Shown: piece by piece, positions 36,651-45,536 of the stretch
Layout of the letters: each line of letters starts with the position of its first letter
Position numbering within the stretch: the stretch's first letter is position 1
Assembly: GCF_020880815.1 (NCBI RefSeq)
Contig: NZ_JAJITD010000003.1
Span: forward strand, 62,001 to 126,000
Length of the DNA stretch: 64,000 nucleotides
Direction of reading: 5' to 3'
From: Paraburkholderia sejongensis
Lineage (GTDB): Bacteria > Pseudomonadota > Gammaproteobacteria > Burkholderiales > Burkholderiaceae
Made by a program: the position numbers and the translations under genes
The notes under the pieces: generated by a model
Told to the model about the DNA's origin: nothing
The model's input: only the letters and a program-made list of their open reading frames with translations
Database searches by the model: none

Positions 36651-37772
36651 GTGGGCGAGAAAATTCACAGTCACTACGACAACCTCAAGGTGTCGCGCGA
36701 CGCGCCGCCGGAGGTGATTCGTGCTGCCTACAAGACACTGAGCCAGAAACATCACCCTGACCGGCGTCCCGACGATCCGGACGCGGTCAACGTGATGAAG
36801 ATCATCAACGGCTCCTACGAAGTGCTAAGCGATCCGGTCAAACGCCGGGCCCACGACGAGTGGCTGGCGCGCAAAGAACGCGAGGCCGCGACGCACGCGA
36901 TACCGGCAGCGCCGCCTCCGTTCCTCGATCTGGCCGACGAATCCTATGCGTCGCCGCAAGCTCCGATCAGGCCGCGACCGGCACCGCACGCCCGCGGCGC
37001 GAGGTCCAGGCCGGGGCCGGGGCAGAAGCCGAGGTCGACGTGGACGTGGACGACTAAGCATTCCCATCGCACGCGCCGTTTCAGGTTCCCGGTTGGGCCG
37101 CGGCTGTGGATTCCGCTCGCTCTGCTCGGGATTGTCGGAGTCAAGGCGTTGGTACTGGACGAGGCGCCAACGCTCGACGTACGCCCGACCCAGTACGATC
37201 CGAGCCGGGGAGCGACGGCCGCGCTGCCGGCGCCCGCAGCCTCCAACGAAGACCGGAAGCACGCCGGGACCGACGCCGCAACTCACGCAGCGGTGTCGCC
37301 GGCGAGCATCGAGGCGGCGGCGCTGGCAGCGGCGGCCGCCGCCGCCACGCCTGCTGTCCCACCGGCGCGGCCCATTGCGCCGAACGGGACGGCGTGGCCG
37401 ACCGAGGCGGGCTATATCGAGGGCGAGGCGATCCGGCAAAACAGCGGGCACTGGCAGGTGACGGTCGATAACGCGCGCAACGACTTCGGCGTGTTTGCGA
37501 AGCTGACGTGGGTCGACAGCATCGCGCACGTTCCGGTGCGCCAGTTCTACATTCCCGCGGGCGCCAGCTTCACGCTGTCGGATATCACGCCCGGGAACTA
37601 CGACATCCGCTATCAGGACGTGATGACGGGCAGCCTGTTCAAGTCGGAAACGTTCAATCTGCCCGAGCAAGGCGCGGCGTCGGAAGCCGAGGCCGCCGGT
37701 CCGAGGATCACGCTGTACCCGGCGGCCGACGGCACCGCGCGGCCGGTGCCCATCGCCGAAGCGGATTTCTGA
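36651..37772 (+). CDS. Membrane-anchored J-domain (DnaJ-like) protein
   Basis: A 373-residue protein. The J domain (about 5-72) has the essential HPD tripeptide at 35-37 within QKHHPDRRP, so it should stimulate an Hsp70 (DnaK-type) ATPase. An Arg/Pro-rich linker leads to one transmembrane helix (about 152-169). The rest is a Pro/Ala-rich segment and a C-terminal beta-rich domain (VTVDNARNDFGVFAKLTW, then FYIPAGASFTLSDITPGNYDIRY, shown as separate strands) that lies outside the cytoplasm if the J domain is inside. The start is a GTG at 36651 next to the J domain; no ATG is available upstream of it in frame. It diverges from the LexA-boxed gene. It resembles a cytoplasm-facing co-chaperone with an exported sensor domain. 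Confidence 0.8.
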   Translation: MGEKIHSHYDNLKVSRDAPPEVIRAAYKTLSQKHHPDRRPDDPDAVNVMKIINGSYEVLSDPVKRRAHDEWLARKEREAATHAIPAAPPPFLDLADESYASPQAPIRPRPAPHARGARSRPGPGQKPRSTWTWTTKHSHRTRRFRFPVGPRLWIPLALLGIVGVKALVLDEAPTLDVRPTQYDPSRGATAALPAPAASNEDRKHAGTDAATHAAVSPASIEAAALAAAAAAATPAVPPARPIAPNGTAWPTEAGYIEGEAIRQNSGHWQVTVDNARNDFGVFAKLTWVDSIAHVPVRQFYIPAGASFTLSDITPGNYDIRYQDVMTGSLFKSETFNLPEQGAASEAEAAGPRITLYPAADGTARPVPIAEADF

Positions 37773-37860
37773 CGGACCATCCGTGCGGCAACGGCGCCGT
37801 TGAGGTCGCGTCCCGGCCGCATCCTTCCCGCCTTCCTGTCCCCCTTTAACCAGTCACCCC

Positions 37861-37893
37861 TCACCAGGATGATCGTTGCGATCATCCTGGTGA
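37861..37893. promoter_or_regulatory. 33-bp perfect palindrome containing operator-like site 1
   Basis: Arms TCACCAGGATGATCG and the exact complement are separated by TTG. Its centre contains TGATCG-TTG-CGATCA (37870-37884), which recurs 64 bp downstream. It lies 88 bp after the J-domain stop and 115 bp before the permease start. It could be an operator, a terminator for the J-domain gene (TTGATTT follows), or both. Confidence 0.6.
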
Positions 37894-37933
37894 TTGATTT
37901 GCGCATTCAGCCTGCGACGATTACACTTGGGTT

Positions 37934-37948
37934 TGATCGGTTCGATCA
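37934..37948. promoter_or_regulatory. Operator-like site 2, TGATCG-N3-CGATCA
   Basis: TGATCG, GTT, CGATCA forms a perfect inverted repeat with the same half-sites as site 1. Centres are 64 bp apart, about six helical turns, so two bound dimers would face the same side. It lies 60 bp before the kdgT-type start, where a promoter is expected. The regulator is inferred to be the DeoR protein at 41411. Confidence 0.6.
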
Positions 37949-38008
37949 CTTCCACATAGCTTCCGTGCGCGGAACAATCAACGCGCCGAATAACGCCAGG
38001 AGACATGC

Positions 38009-39007
38009 ATGGCCCAGATTCCTATTAAACGCTCGATAGAGCGCGTTCCCGGCGGCATGATGATCGTGCCTTTGCTGATCGGCTCGATGGTGGCGACGTT
38101 CCTGCCCGGCATGCCGAAATTCTTCGGCTCGTTCACCAATGCGCTGTTCACGGGCGCGTTGCCGATCCTCGCGGTGTTCTATGTGTGCATGGGGGCGAGC
38201 ATCAGTGTGAAAGCGACGCCGTATCTGCTGAAGAAGGGCGGCGCGCTGCTCGCGACGAAGGTCGGCGCGGCGATGCTCGTCGGCGTGATTCTCGGCCGCC
38301 TGATCGGCGAACAGCCGATTTCGTCGGGGCTCTTCGCCGGCATTTCGACCCTTGCGGTCGTCGCGGCGATGAACGACACGAACGGCGGCCTCTACATGGC
38401 GCTGATGGGCCAGTACGGCAAATCCGAAGACGTCGGCGCGTACACGCTGATGTCGCTCGAATCGGGACCGTTCCTGACCATGGTGTCGCTCGGCGTCGCG
38501 GGCCTGTCCGCGTTTCCGTGGCAAACGCTGGTCGGCAGCATCCTGCCGCTCGCGCTCGGCATGCTGCTCGGCAACCTCGATCGCGACATGCGCGACTTTC
38601 TCGCGAAGGCCGTACCGGTGATGATTCCGTTCTTTGCGCTCGCGCTCGGCGCGGGGCTCGATCTGCACAAGGTGTGGCAGGCGGGTCTGCTTGGAATCGG
38701 CCTGGGCATCGCGGTCGTGATCGTGACAGGCATTCCGCTGTATCTGGCCGACCGTCTGACGGGCGGCACCGGCGTCGCGGGCGTGGCCGCCGCCAATACG
38801 GCGGGCAATGCGGCCGCCGTGCCGGCGCTGGTCGCCGCGGCCAATCCTGTGTACAACGAAGCGGCCAAGAGCGCGACGCTGCTGGTCGCCGCCTGCGTGG
38901 TCGTGACGGCGATCCTGTCGCCGATCCTGACCGCGTCGATCGCAAAGCGCTATCAGCAGCGCCAGGCGCGGCTTCGCGCGGAGAATCGCCCGGGGCTCGC
39001 GCGATGA
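38009..39007 (+). CDS. KdgT-family acid-sugar permease
   Basis: A 332-residue inner-membrane protein with about ten hydrophobic helices, matching the 2-keto-3-deoxygluconate permease family ([19 protein letters not shown] at the N-terminus; [21 protein letters not shown], of which NDTNGGLY is a signature). Because it is encoded with a DUF1537 kinase and a PdxA2 dehydrogenase, its likely substrate is a four-carbon acid sugar such as D-threonate or D-erythronate rather than ketodeoxygluconate. AGGAG lies 8 bases before the ATG. The stop overlaps the kinase start (ATGA). Confidence 0.87.
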   Translation: MAQIPIKRSIERVPGGMMIVPLLIGSMVATFLPGMPKFFGSFTNALFTGALPILAVFYVCMGASISVKATPYLLKKGGALLATKVGAAMLVGVILGRLIGEQPISSGLFAGISTLAVVAAMNDTNGGLYMALMGQYGKSEDVGAYTLMSLESGPFLTMVSLGVAGLSAFPWQTLVGSILPLALGMLLGNLDRDMRDFLAKAVPVMIPFFALALGAGLDLHKVWQAGLLGIGLGIAVVIVTGIPLYLADRLTGGTGVAGVAAANTAGNAAAVPALVAAANPVYNEAAKSATLLVAACVVVTAILSPILTASIAKRYQQRQARLRAENRPGLAR

Positions 39008-40284
39008 AATTGCTGATCATCGCGGACGACCTGTCGGGTGCCGCGGACTGCGCAATCGGCTTTGCGCACGCCGGGCATCGCACGGTCGTCACGCTGCGGG
39101 CGACGCGCGAGCACGCGCATGAAGGCGTCGACACGATCGCCGTCGACACCGATACGCGTCGTCTGACGCCCGACGCCGCGGCCGCGCGCACGCGCGCCGC
39201 CTATGCGGAGATGAGCTCGTCGGACCAGCGGCTCTACAAGAAAATCGATTCGACGCTGCGCGGCAACTGGGCGGCCGAAGTAGCGGGCCTGCAGCCGCTC
39301 GCCGGGGTGGCGATCGTCGCGCCCGCGTTTCCGGCGATGGGGCGCACGGTGCAGGGCGGTCGCGTGTTCGTCCACGGCGAGCCGCTCGAAACGACGGCCA
39401 CCTGGCAACTCGAACATGCGGGTGTGTCCGCCGATATCGCCACCCAGTTGACGCAGGCGGGTCTGCTCACGCAGTGGCTGGACGCTGAGGCGCTGCGCGA
39501 GCAGCCGCAGGAACTGGCGCTGCGCATCGACGCGCTGGCCGCGCGCGGCGTCGAGGCGCTGGTCGTCGATACGCAGACCGAGCAGGCGCTGCATACCCTG
39601 GCGACGGCCTGCCTGCGCAGCCGGGCGCCGTTTTTCTGGGTCGGCTCCGGCGGTCTTGCGCGCGAGATCGCGACGCTCGAAACGCGTGACCGGGCGGACG
39701 GCACGGCCGGTTGCGCGGCCGGTGGTGCCCCCGGCCAAGCAGCATTTCCCGGTGGGCCGATCCTGATCCTGGTCGGCAGCCTGTCAGCGGTGAGCGAGCG
39801 CCAGTGCGCGTTGCTGCGCGAGCGGGGCGGCGTCGAGGAACTGATCGTGCCGCCGCCCGTGCTGCGCTCGGGCGCGAGCCATCCCGACTGGCATGCGTTG
39901 CAGCAGCAGATCGCCGTGTCGCTGCGCGCCGGTTGCGATCTGCTACTGCGCATCGGCCGCGACGACGGCTTCGATCCCGCCGAAGGCATGCAACTGTCGA
40001 CGGCGCTCGCGCAACTGGTCGCGCCGCACTTTACGAAGGCCGGCGGACTGATTGCGACCGGCGGCGAGACCGCGCGCGCGATGCTCGCGGCCGCGCAAAT
40101 CGGCAGTCTGCAACTGCTGGCCGAGGTCGAGGCCGGCGTCGCCGTCGCGCGTCCGCTCGGCGGCGCGCGCGAACATTGCCCCGGCATCGTCACGAAGGCC
40201 GGCGCATTCGGCACCGATCACGCGTTGTACGCGGCATGGCTGACCTTGCGTAACGAAACCGAACCGGGCGCAGCACCGCGCTGA
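39004..40284 (+). CDS. dtnK: DUF1537 four-carbon acid sugar kinase (DtnK-like)
   Basis: A 426-residue protein. The N-terminal domain begins [19 protein letters not shown], with the Asp-Asp pair that binds the sugar acid, and contains [11 protein letters not shown]. The C-terminal nucleotide-binding domain shows ILVGSLS and TGGETARAM. The family phosphorylates D-threonate, D-erythronate or related C4 acids at C4. It overlaps the permease by 4 bp and precedes the PdxA2 gene by 50 bp. The exact stereochemistry cannot be read from sequence, so the symbol is tentative. Confidence 0.85.
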   Translation: MKLLIIADDLSGAADCAIGFAHAGHRTVVTLRATREHAHEGVDTIAVDTDTRRLTPDAAAARTRAAYAEMSSSDQRLYKKIDSTLRGNWAAEVAGLQPLAGVAIVAPAFPAMGRTVQGGRVFVHGEPLETTATWQLEHAGVSADIATQLTQAGLLTQWLDAEALREQPQELALRIDALAARGVEALVVDTQTEQALHTLATACLRSRAPFFWVGSGGLAREIATLETRDRADGTAGCAAGGAPGQAAFPGGPILILVGSLSAVSERQCALLRERGGVEELIVPPPVLRSGASHPDWHALQQQIAVSLRAGCDLLLRIGRDDGFDPAEGMQLSTALAQLVAPHFTKAGGLIATGGETARAMLAAAQIGSLQLLAEVEAGVAVARPLGGAREHCPGIVTKAGAFGTDHALYAAWLTLRNETEPGAAPR

Positions 40285-40334
40285 TGTCCGTGAATGAAAA
40301 AGCAGCAAACCCTCAGGCATAACGAGATCACATC

Positions 40335-41336
40335 ATGAGCAACTACCTTCCTGTAATCGGCATCACGATGGGCGATGCGGCTGGCGTCGGCGCTGAAGTC
40401 GTCGTCAAGAGCCTCGCGCATCAGTCGGTCTACGCGCAATGCCGTCCGCTCGTGATCGGCGACGCGAAGCGCCTCGAACTCGCCAACGAAATCGTCGGCG
40501 GCCAGATGAAAGTGCGCCGTATCGACGATCCCGCGCAGGCGCGCTACGAGCAGGGCACGATCGACTGCATCGACCTCGGGCTGATTCCCGACGATCTGCC
40601 GTTCGGACAGCTGTCCGCGGTGGCCGGCGATGCCGCGTATCAGTACATCAAGCGCGCGGCGCAGTTCGCGCAGGCGGGCGTGATCGATGCGATCTGCACC
40701 GCGCCGCTGAACAAGGAAGCGCTGCATGCGGGCGGTCACAAGTATCCGGGGCATACGGAAATGCTCGCGCATCTGACCGGCGTCGACGAAGTGTCGATGA
40801 TGCTGGTCGCGCCGCAACTGCGCGTGATCCACGTGACCACGCACATCGGCATCATCGACGCGATCCGCAAGATCGAGCCGGGTCTCGTGCAACGGACCAT
40901 CGAGCGCGGCAACGCAACGCTCGTGAAGGCGGGTATCGCGAAGCCGCGCATCGGCGTGTGCGGGATCAATCCTCACGCGGGCGAAAATGGCCTGTTCGGT
41001 TATGGCGAAGAGGAAGAGAAGATCATCCCGGCGGTCAAGCTGTTGCAGGAGCGAGGTCTCGACGTGACCGGCCCGCTGCCGGCCGACACGCTGTTCTTCC
41101 GCGCGGGCCGGGGCGACTTCGATCTGGTCGTCGCGATGTATCACGACCAGGGGCACGGCCCGGTGAAGGTGCTCGGCCTCGAAGCGGGCGTGAACGTCAC
41201 GGTGGGGCTCGACGTGATCCGTACTTCGGTCGATCACGGCACGGCGTTCGATATCGCGGGCAAGGGCATCGTCGACGAAGGCAGCATGCTCGAAGCGCTG
41301 CGCCAGGGCGCGGAACTGGCGACGCGGCGTCACTGA
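40335..41336 (+). CDS. pdxA2: PdxA2-type 4-phospho-acid-sugar dehydrogenase
   Basis: A 333-residue protein of the PdxA family (VIGITMGDAAGVGAEV at the N-terminus, TAPLNKEALHAGGH, then metal-binding HTEMLAHLTG and YHDQGHGPVKVLG). PdxA proper makes a vitamin B6 precursor. PdxA2 paralogues next to DUF1537 kinases oxidise and decarboxylate 4-phospho-D-threonate or 4-phospho-D-erythronate to dihydroxyacetone phosphate and CO2 with NAD+. The neighbours strongly support the catabolic role. Confidence 0.87.
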   Translation: MSNYLPVIGITMGDAAGVGAEVVVKSLAHQSVYAQCRPLVIGDAKRLELANEIVGGQMKVRRIDDPAQARYEQGTIDCIDLGLIPDDLPFGQLSAVAGDAAYQYIKRAAQFAQAGVIDAICTAPLNKEALHAGGHKYPGHTEMLAHLTGVDEVSMMLVAPQLRVIHVTTHIGIIDAIRKIEPGLVQRTIERGNATLVKAGIAKPRIGVCGINPHAGENGLFGYGEEEEKIIPAVKLLQERGLDVTGPLPADTLFFRAGRGDFDLVVAMYHDQGHGPVKVLGLEAGVNVTVGLDVIRTSVDHGTAFDIAGKGIVDEGSMLEALRQGAELATRRH

Positions 41337-41410
41337 AGCCACGGCCGCCACGGCCAGGCGCGCGTCGCGGCTCGGGTAGAATCGAACCCCCTTGAGACGC
41401 TGCTGACGAA

Positions 41411-42205
41411 GTGAAAAAGACCATCGAACGCCATCAGGCCATTCTTGAATTTGTCAGGGCTCGCGACGCCAGCGTCGAAGAGTTGTGCGCCGCGCTGGAT
41501 GTGTCGGAAGCGACGATCCGGCGCGACCTGACGGTGCTCGCAAAACAGCGGCGGCTCGTGCGCACATACGGCGGCGCGACCGCGCAGGTCGGTATTCACG
41601 AGCCGGAAGCGTCGCTCGAGGAGCGCAAGGGGGCGCAACGCGAGCAGAAGGAAGCGATTGCGCAGGCCGCCGCCGCCCACGTTCGCGAAGGCGCGACCGT
41701 GCTGCTCGACGGCGGCACGACCTGCGCCGCGCTGGCGCGCCATCTGGCGACCCGTGCGGATCTGCATGTCGTCACCAACAACCTGCTCGCGGTGATGGCG
41801 CTTGCGAATGCGCCGGGCGTACGGCTGACGCTGATCGGCGGCGAACTGCGCAGTTCGAGTATGAGCACGCTCGGGCCGATCGCCGAACTCACGCTGGGCC
41901 GGCTCACGATCGATGCGGCGTTCCTCGGTGCCGACGGCGTGGTCGCGCAATTCGGTTTGTGCGAGGCATCGGCGCAGCAGGCGTGGCTGAAGGAGTGCAT
42001 CATTGCCCGCGCCGCGGAAGTGATCGTGCTCGCCGATTCGACAAAGCTTGGCCGCGCGCGTCAGCAGCACTGGACGCCGCTGCTACGTGACTGGCGGCTG
42101 CTCACCTCGGCGCTGGCGGACGAAGCTTCGCTGGCGCCGTTTCGCGAGCGCGACGAGGTGACGGTTGAATTGGCGGGGGCAATTGGGGTGTCGGCAATTT
42201 CCTGA
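41411..42205 (+). CDS. DeoR-family transcriptional regulator
   Basis: A 264-residue protein. The N-terminal DeoR helix-turn-helix reads ILEFVRARDASVEELCAALDVSEATIRRDL in pieces (key part VSEATIRRDL), and the C-terminal sugar-phosphate sensor has LLDGGTTCAALARHL and FLGADGV. It starts with GTG at 41411. It ends the acid-sugar operon, 74 bp after pdxA2, and probably represses that operon with a phosphorylated intermediate as inducer. The two TGATCG-N3-CGATCA palindromes are candidate operators. Confidence 0.88.
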   Translation: MKKTIERHQAILEFVRARDASVEELCAALDVSEATIRRDLTVLAKQRRLVRTYGGATAQVGIHEPEASLEERKGAQREQKEAIAQAAAAHVREGATVLLDGGTTCAALARHLATRADLHVVTNNLLAVMALANAPGVRLTLIGGELRSSSMSTLGPIAELTLGRLTIDAAFLGADGVVAQFGLCEASAQQAWLKECIIARAAEVIVLADSTKLGRARQQHWTPLLRDWRLLTSALADEASLAPFRERDEVTVELAGAIGVSAIS

Positions 42206-42273
42206 TCTGTGTGATGCGCGCACTTCGACAAGTTGTGCCGGGCGCGTCAGGTCGCGTGCCTGCTTTGCGGTCC

Positions 42274-42558
42274 TTATTGTTTCATCTGTCCCGTTGCGCT
42301 AGCCCCGGACGCTCCCTCCGCTGACATGGCTTTCTGCCGCTTGTCCATCAAAGTCCCGCTCGCGGCCTGCGGCTTGGCGGGATCCGCGGCCCGGCTCATG
42401 TCTTCGCCGGCCCGCCCCGGTTGGGTCTGTTGCGTGCCGTGGCTCGCCGACTTTGCGTTGTTGCCGGTCTGAGCAAACACGCAAGTACTGAAAATCATCG
42501 CACCGACATTCGCTGCTATCGTGATCCGCTTCATGGCTTGCTTCATAGCTTGCTTCAT
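42274..42558 (-). CDS. Secreted hypothetical protein
   Basis: A 94-residue protein with a signal peptide (RITIAANVGAMIFSTCVFAQ) and a short, polar, disordered mature part rich in Gln, Ala, Gly and Met. The start region holds three in-frame ATG codons in a 12-bp tandem repeat (ATGAAGCAAGC). The first, at 42558, is favoured because GGGAGAAGAG precedes it; the third, at 42534, would give a compact signal peptide. No family was recognised. Confidence 0.6.
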   Translation of the reverse strand: MKQAMKQAMKRITIAANVGAMIFSTCVFAQTGNNAKSASHGTQQTQPGRAGEDMSRAADPAKPQAASGTLMDKRQKAMSAEGASGASATGQMKQ

Positions 42559-42627
42559 AGCTCTTCTCCCAGGCGTGAAACGCGGCGCAGCGGAATACTG
42601 ATTGCGCCGGGCCGCCGTCACGCGCGT

Positions 42628-43098
42628 TCAGCTTTTCAGCCCGTCGGGCAACTTTCCGCCGTTTTCCTCGAGCTTTTGCATCACCTGCCGATGCAACCAG
42701 ACGTTCATTGCTGCGGAGTCCTCCTGATTGCCCGTGTAGTGCAGCTCCGACGCCAACTGCTTGCGTGCTTCGAGACTGCTGTCGAGTCCCAGCAATTTCA
42801 GCAGGTCGACGATCGATGTGCGCCAGTTCAGTTGTTGTCCGCTGCTTGCCTGCATCTTCACCAGAACCGCTTCGACGTCGACCTCGGGCATCGGGGTGAC
42901 GGACGGGCGGGTAGCCTGGGCCTGGGCGGTTGATGGTGTCGATGCTCCGGTGTTGGACGCGGCGGCGCTGCCTGGCGCTGATGCGGGTGCGGCCGCGGCC
43001 GCGGTTGAGCTTGCGCCAGGCGTAGTGGCTGCGGACCCTGTATTGGCGGGATGGTCGTGCGGAAAAATCTTGTTCAGGATCGTCGAGAAGATGCTCAT
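42628..43098 (-). CDS. DUF3597 domain protein
   Basis: A 156-residue protein. MSIFSTILNKIFPH begins it, an Ala/Ser/Pro/Thr-rich linker follows (about 18-65), and the conserved C-terminal domain reads VDVEAVLVKMQ, then WRTSIVDLLKLLGLDSSLEARK, seen as a helical block, then ASELHYTG. Its function is unknown, though family members often sit with other stress proteins. AAGGAG lies 7 bases before the ATG at 43098. Confidence 0.85.
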   Translation of the reverse strand: MSIFSTILNKIFPHDHPANTGSAATTPGASSTAAAAAPASAPGSAAASNTGASTPSTAQAQATRPSVTPMPEVDVEAVLVKMQASSGQQLNWRTSIVDLLKLLGLDSSLEARKQLASELHYTGNQEDSAAMNVWLHRQVMQKLEENGGKLPDGLKS

Positions 43099-43234
43099 GT
43101 GTCGCTCCTTGCTAAGTGTGGAGGCTGTCCGGCCGGACTTTCCGGTTCGCAACGATCGTGCCGCGGCGACGCCGCGACAGGCGCAGAACTCACGCGCGTG
43201 ACGACCCCCGGGCACGAGCCGGCGTCTGCGCGGT

Positions 43235-43954
43235 TCAGCCGCCCCGCGGCTGCGCAGCGGCTGCGCGGCGCGCGGCGCGCTCGGGCGCTGAGCCGCCGCC
43301 TTCCTCGACAAGCGGCTGATGACGAAAGCCTGCGGCTCCCGAAACGATCGCGATGATCGCGCCGACGATCAGCGCAGCAAACGAGAACCAGCTGGCGCGT
43401 GCGACGCCGCGCGCGGCGGTCTCCGCTGCCTGCCGCGCATTCTGTTCCGCATCCGGACCCGACGCGGCCGAAGCCGCCGATGCGACAGCGGCCTGAAGCT
43501 GCTGCTTCGCGTTGTCGATCGCCTGATTGCCGCCGGCCGTCTGATTCGCGGTGGCCGCGCCCACTTGCGCACCCACTTGCGCGCCGGTCGCCGCAATGCT
43601 GCCCGCGGTGCTTACCGCGCCGGTGATCAGCGACGTCATCCCATAGACGACCAGAAGCGTCATCACAGCCCACGCGAGCAGCCCATGAAGCCATCCGAGC
43701 ACGATTGCGCAGCGGCCCGCGTAATAAGAACCCACGAACACGGCGAGCACCGTCGTGACGATGACCCACACACCGGAGCCGAATCCGAAGCCGCGCAATG
43801 TGTCGGGCCTGGACATCGGCGAGATCAGCGTGGCGCCGATGGCGGTACCGAGTACGGTCAACACCAGATATACGATCATCGACAGGATCACCCCCGCGAT
43901 GATGGCCCCCCATGACAGCCGTGGCAGGCCGTCGCTGGTCGTCAAGAGTCTCAT
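43235..43954 (-). CDS. Membrane protein with four helices (PhnA-like/TIGR04086-type)
   Basis: A 239-residue inner-membrane protein. Helices are at about 15-35, 60-80, 85-110 and near 195-215. A long soluble Ala/Gln/Gly-rich segment (about 125-185) contains repeated VGAQVGAA- and AAS-type units. The N-terminal block LSWGAIIAGVILSMIVYLVL is typical of small stress-associated membrane proteins. Function is unknown. GGGAGAA precedes the ATG at 43954. Confidence 0.7.
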   Translation of the reverse strand: MRLLTTSDGLPRLSWGAIIAGVILSMIVYLVLTVLGTAIGATLISPMSRPDTLRGFGFGSGVWVIVTTVLAVFVGSYYAGRCAIVLGWLHGLLAWAVMTLLVVYGMTSLITGAVSTAGSIAATGAQVGAQVGAATANQTAGGNQAIDNAKQQLQAAVASAASAASGPDAEQNARQAAETAARGVARASWFSFAALIVGAIIAIVSGAAGFRHQPLVEEGGGSAPERAARRAAAAQPRGG

Positions 43955-44257
43955 GATGTTCTCCCAGGTAAAGACACCGCGTCGGTGCCGGCGCTGCTGA
44001 CGAGCAACTGCTGTGCCGCTAAAAGGCGACGCCGCACGACATCGCGAAGGTGATCTTGCTGAACCTGGGGGCACGCCGGTTGCTGGGAATAGCGGAGCGT
44101 CCCGGCAGTGTTCAGCCCGCTCGTCAGCGCTTGTTTCGCGCGGTTATCTCGACAATCCGAAGGACGTCGAGCCGGATAGCAAAGACGACCTGTCGGCGTG
44201 ACAGCGGAGGCTGCCGCAGGCGCCGCTAGCCAATACCATTTTTAACCGGGAGATGTG
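43955..44257. other. Divergent intergenic region, membrane protein / CsbD gene
   Basis: This 303-bp gap separates two divergent stress-type genes and should hold both promoters. A locally AT-rich stretch, CCATTTTTAACC, lies just before the CsbD ribosome binding site. No clear inverted repeat or additional gene is visible. Confidence 0.4.
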
Positions 44258-44461
44258 ATGAACAAGGACCAGCGAGAAGGCCTCAAGGAAGAGGTAAAGG
44301 GTTACGTCAACAAGGGCGTCGGCTCGATTACCGGCAACGAGGACCGCAAAGTGAAAGGCGAAGTGCAAATCACGAACGGCGATAACCGCAAGGATCTCGG
44401 CGATCAGAAAGAGAACATCGACAAGGGTAAGGTCGATCCGGGCAATCCGTCGAATCTTTGA
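44258..44461 (+). CDS. CsbD-family stress protein
   Basis: A 67-residue, highly charged, mostly helical protein: MNKDQREGLKEEVKGYVNK, then GSITGNEDRKVKGEVQ, both matching the CsbD family. These small cytoplasmic proteins are induced by general stress in many bacteria. GGGAG lies 7 bases before the ATG at 44258; a GTG one codon earlier is possible. Confidence 0.85.
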   Translation: MNKDQREGLKEEVKGYVNKGVGSITGNEDRKVKGEVQITNGDNRKDLGDQKENIDKGKVDPGNPSNL

Positions 44462-44618
44462 TCGGGCGCCGCGCCGTCAGCATCTGAGGCGGTCACGGGC
44501 GCGCGGCGACGCATCGGCGGAGCTTCTCCGGCAAGCGTCGCCGGCCCGTTGCGCACCCGGCGGCGGTGCGTCGTCCGAACCGGGCTTCCACGAGTTAGCG
44601 ACGAATATCCGAACGCTG

Positions 44619-45161
44619 CTACTGCGTGACGCCTTTCTTGGCTGCCAGATCCTGCGCCATCTTGTAGTGCTCTTCGATGGTCGGCAGCGCTTTTTGCGCG
44701 GCCTTCTTCAGGTCCGCGTTCTGGCCGTCCGAAATCTGCTTTTTGAACGCGGTCAGCGCCTGCTCGTGTCCCTGCAAACCGACCTTCTGGATGTAGGCGG
44801 TATCGAAGTCCTTGCCTTTCAGATTTTTTAGCGAGTCGAGTACTGCCTGGTCGGAATTGTCTTTCGGCACGGTGACGCCATGCGGCGCGGCCATCTTCAA
44901 TTGCATCGTCAGCTTGGTGTGATCGAGCATCATGTGATGCGCGAACGATTTGACGTCCTTATCGCTGGAGTTCTTCGACGCGAGCTTGGCCGCGTCGATC
45001 TCGGTCGATGACGACATGCTCGCGGCCTGCACGAAATCCTTGTCGGGCGACGGTAGCGGATTGGCCGCGGTGGTCGAGGCCGCCTGAGTCTGCGCGACGA
45101 CAATCTGCGGAACGGCGGCGAGGCCGCAGCAGATGGCGGCAATTGCGGTAATGCGCTTCAT
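44619..45161 (-). CDS. DUF4142 ferritin-like exported protein
   Basis: A 180-residue protein. The signal peptide (RITAIAAICCGLAAVPQIVVAQ) is followed by the DUF4142 domain with a ferritin-like helical pattern: KDFVQAASMSSSTEIDAAKLA, VKSFAHHMMLDHTKL and LQGHEQALTAFKKQ, the last two with histidines and glutamates suitable for metal binding. It is probably periplasmic. AAGGAG precedes the ATG at 45161. Members occur in stress-related gene groups. Confidence 0.85.
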   Translation of the reverse strand: MKRITAIAAICCGLAAVPQIVVAQTQAASTTAANPLPSPDKDFVQAASMSSSTEIDAAKLASKNSSDKDVKSFAHHMMLDHTKLTMQLKMAAPHGVTVPKDNSDQAVLDSLKNLKGKDFDTAYIQKVGLQGHEQALTAFKKQISDGQNADLKKAAQKALPTIEEHYKMAQDLAAKKGVTQ

Positions 45162-45305
45162 GTTTTCTCCTTGGACGAAGTCAGAGGGGGAATTGAAGCG
45201 GACAGGTGACGCGCTTCGCTGAAAGCTGCGCAAGCGGCGTACCTTCGGTTAGATCGTGAACGGCACGCACGATGGCGGGCTGAGCGTCAGCGTCGACGCG
45301 TTCGA

Positions 45306-45536
45306 TCAAACGTCGAGCCGCTGAGCGAGTACCGTCTGGGCGAGTCCGCATTCGACGAGCTGCCGGCACACCGTACTGACCGTGGAACTGTCGGAGGTCA
45401 CGATCCGCACGTCGATGTGGCGTTCGCTGCGCTGTTCGATCCGGCCGCAGATACGCACGCCCCGCAGTTCCAGCGCCCTGCACAACGCGAGCAGTCGCGG
45501 CGCTCCCGCGTGATAGATGGTCAATTGCAGCAGCAT
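45306..45536 (-). CDS. Small ACT-like protein
   Basis: A 76-residue protein with alternating strands and helices (LLQLTIYHAGAPRLLALCRA, LRGVRICGRIEQ, DVRIVTSDSSTVSTVCRQL), resembling the single ACT domain of IlvM-type acetolactate synthase regulatory subunits. No synthase gene is nearby, so an amino-acid-sensing role is only a suggestion. The start at 45536 has GGAG 11 bases upstream, which is long; upstream in-frame starts exist. Confidence 0.5.
   Translation of the reverse strand: MLLQLTIYHAGAPRLLALCRALELRGVRICGRIEQRSERHIDVRIVTSDSSTVSTVCRQLVECGLAQTVLAQRLDV

Noticed and set aside
37861..37893. Palindrome as a plain intrinsic terminator
   Set aside because: Only a weak T-tract follows, and its core recurs 64 bp downstream, which favours an operator; a dual role is not excluded.
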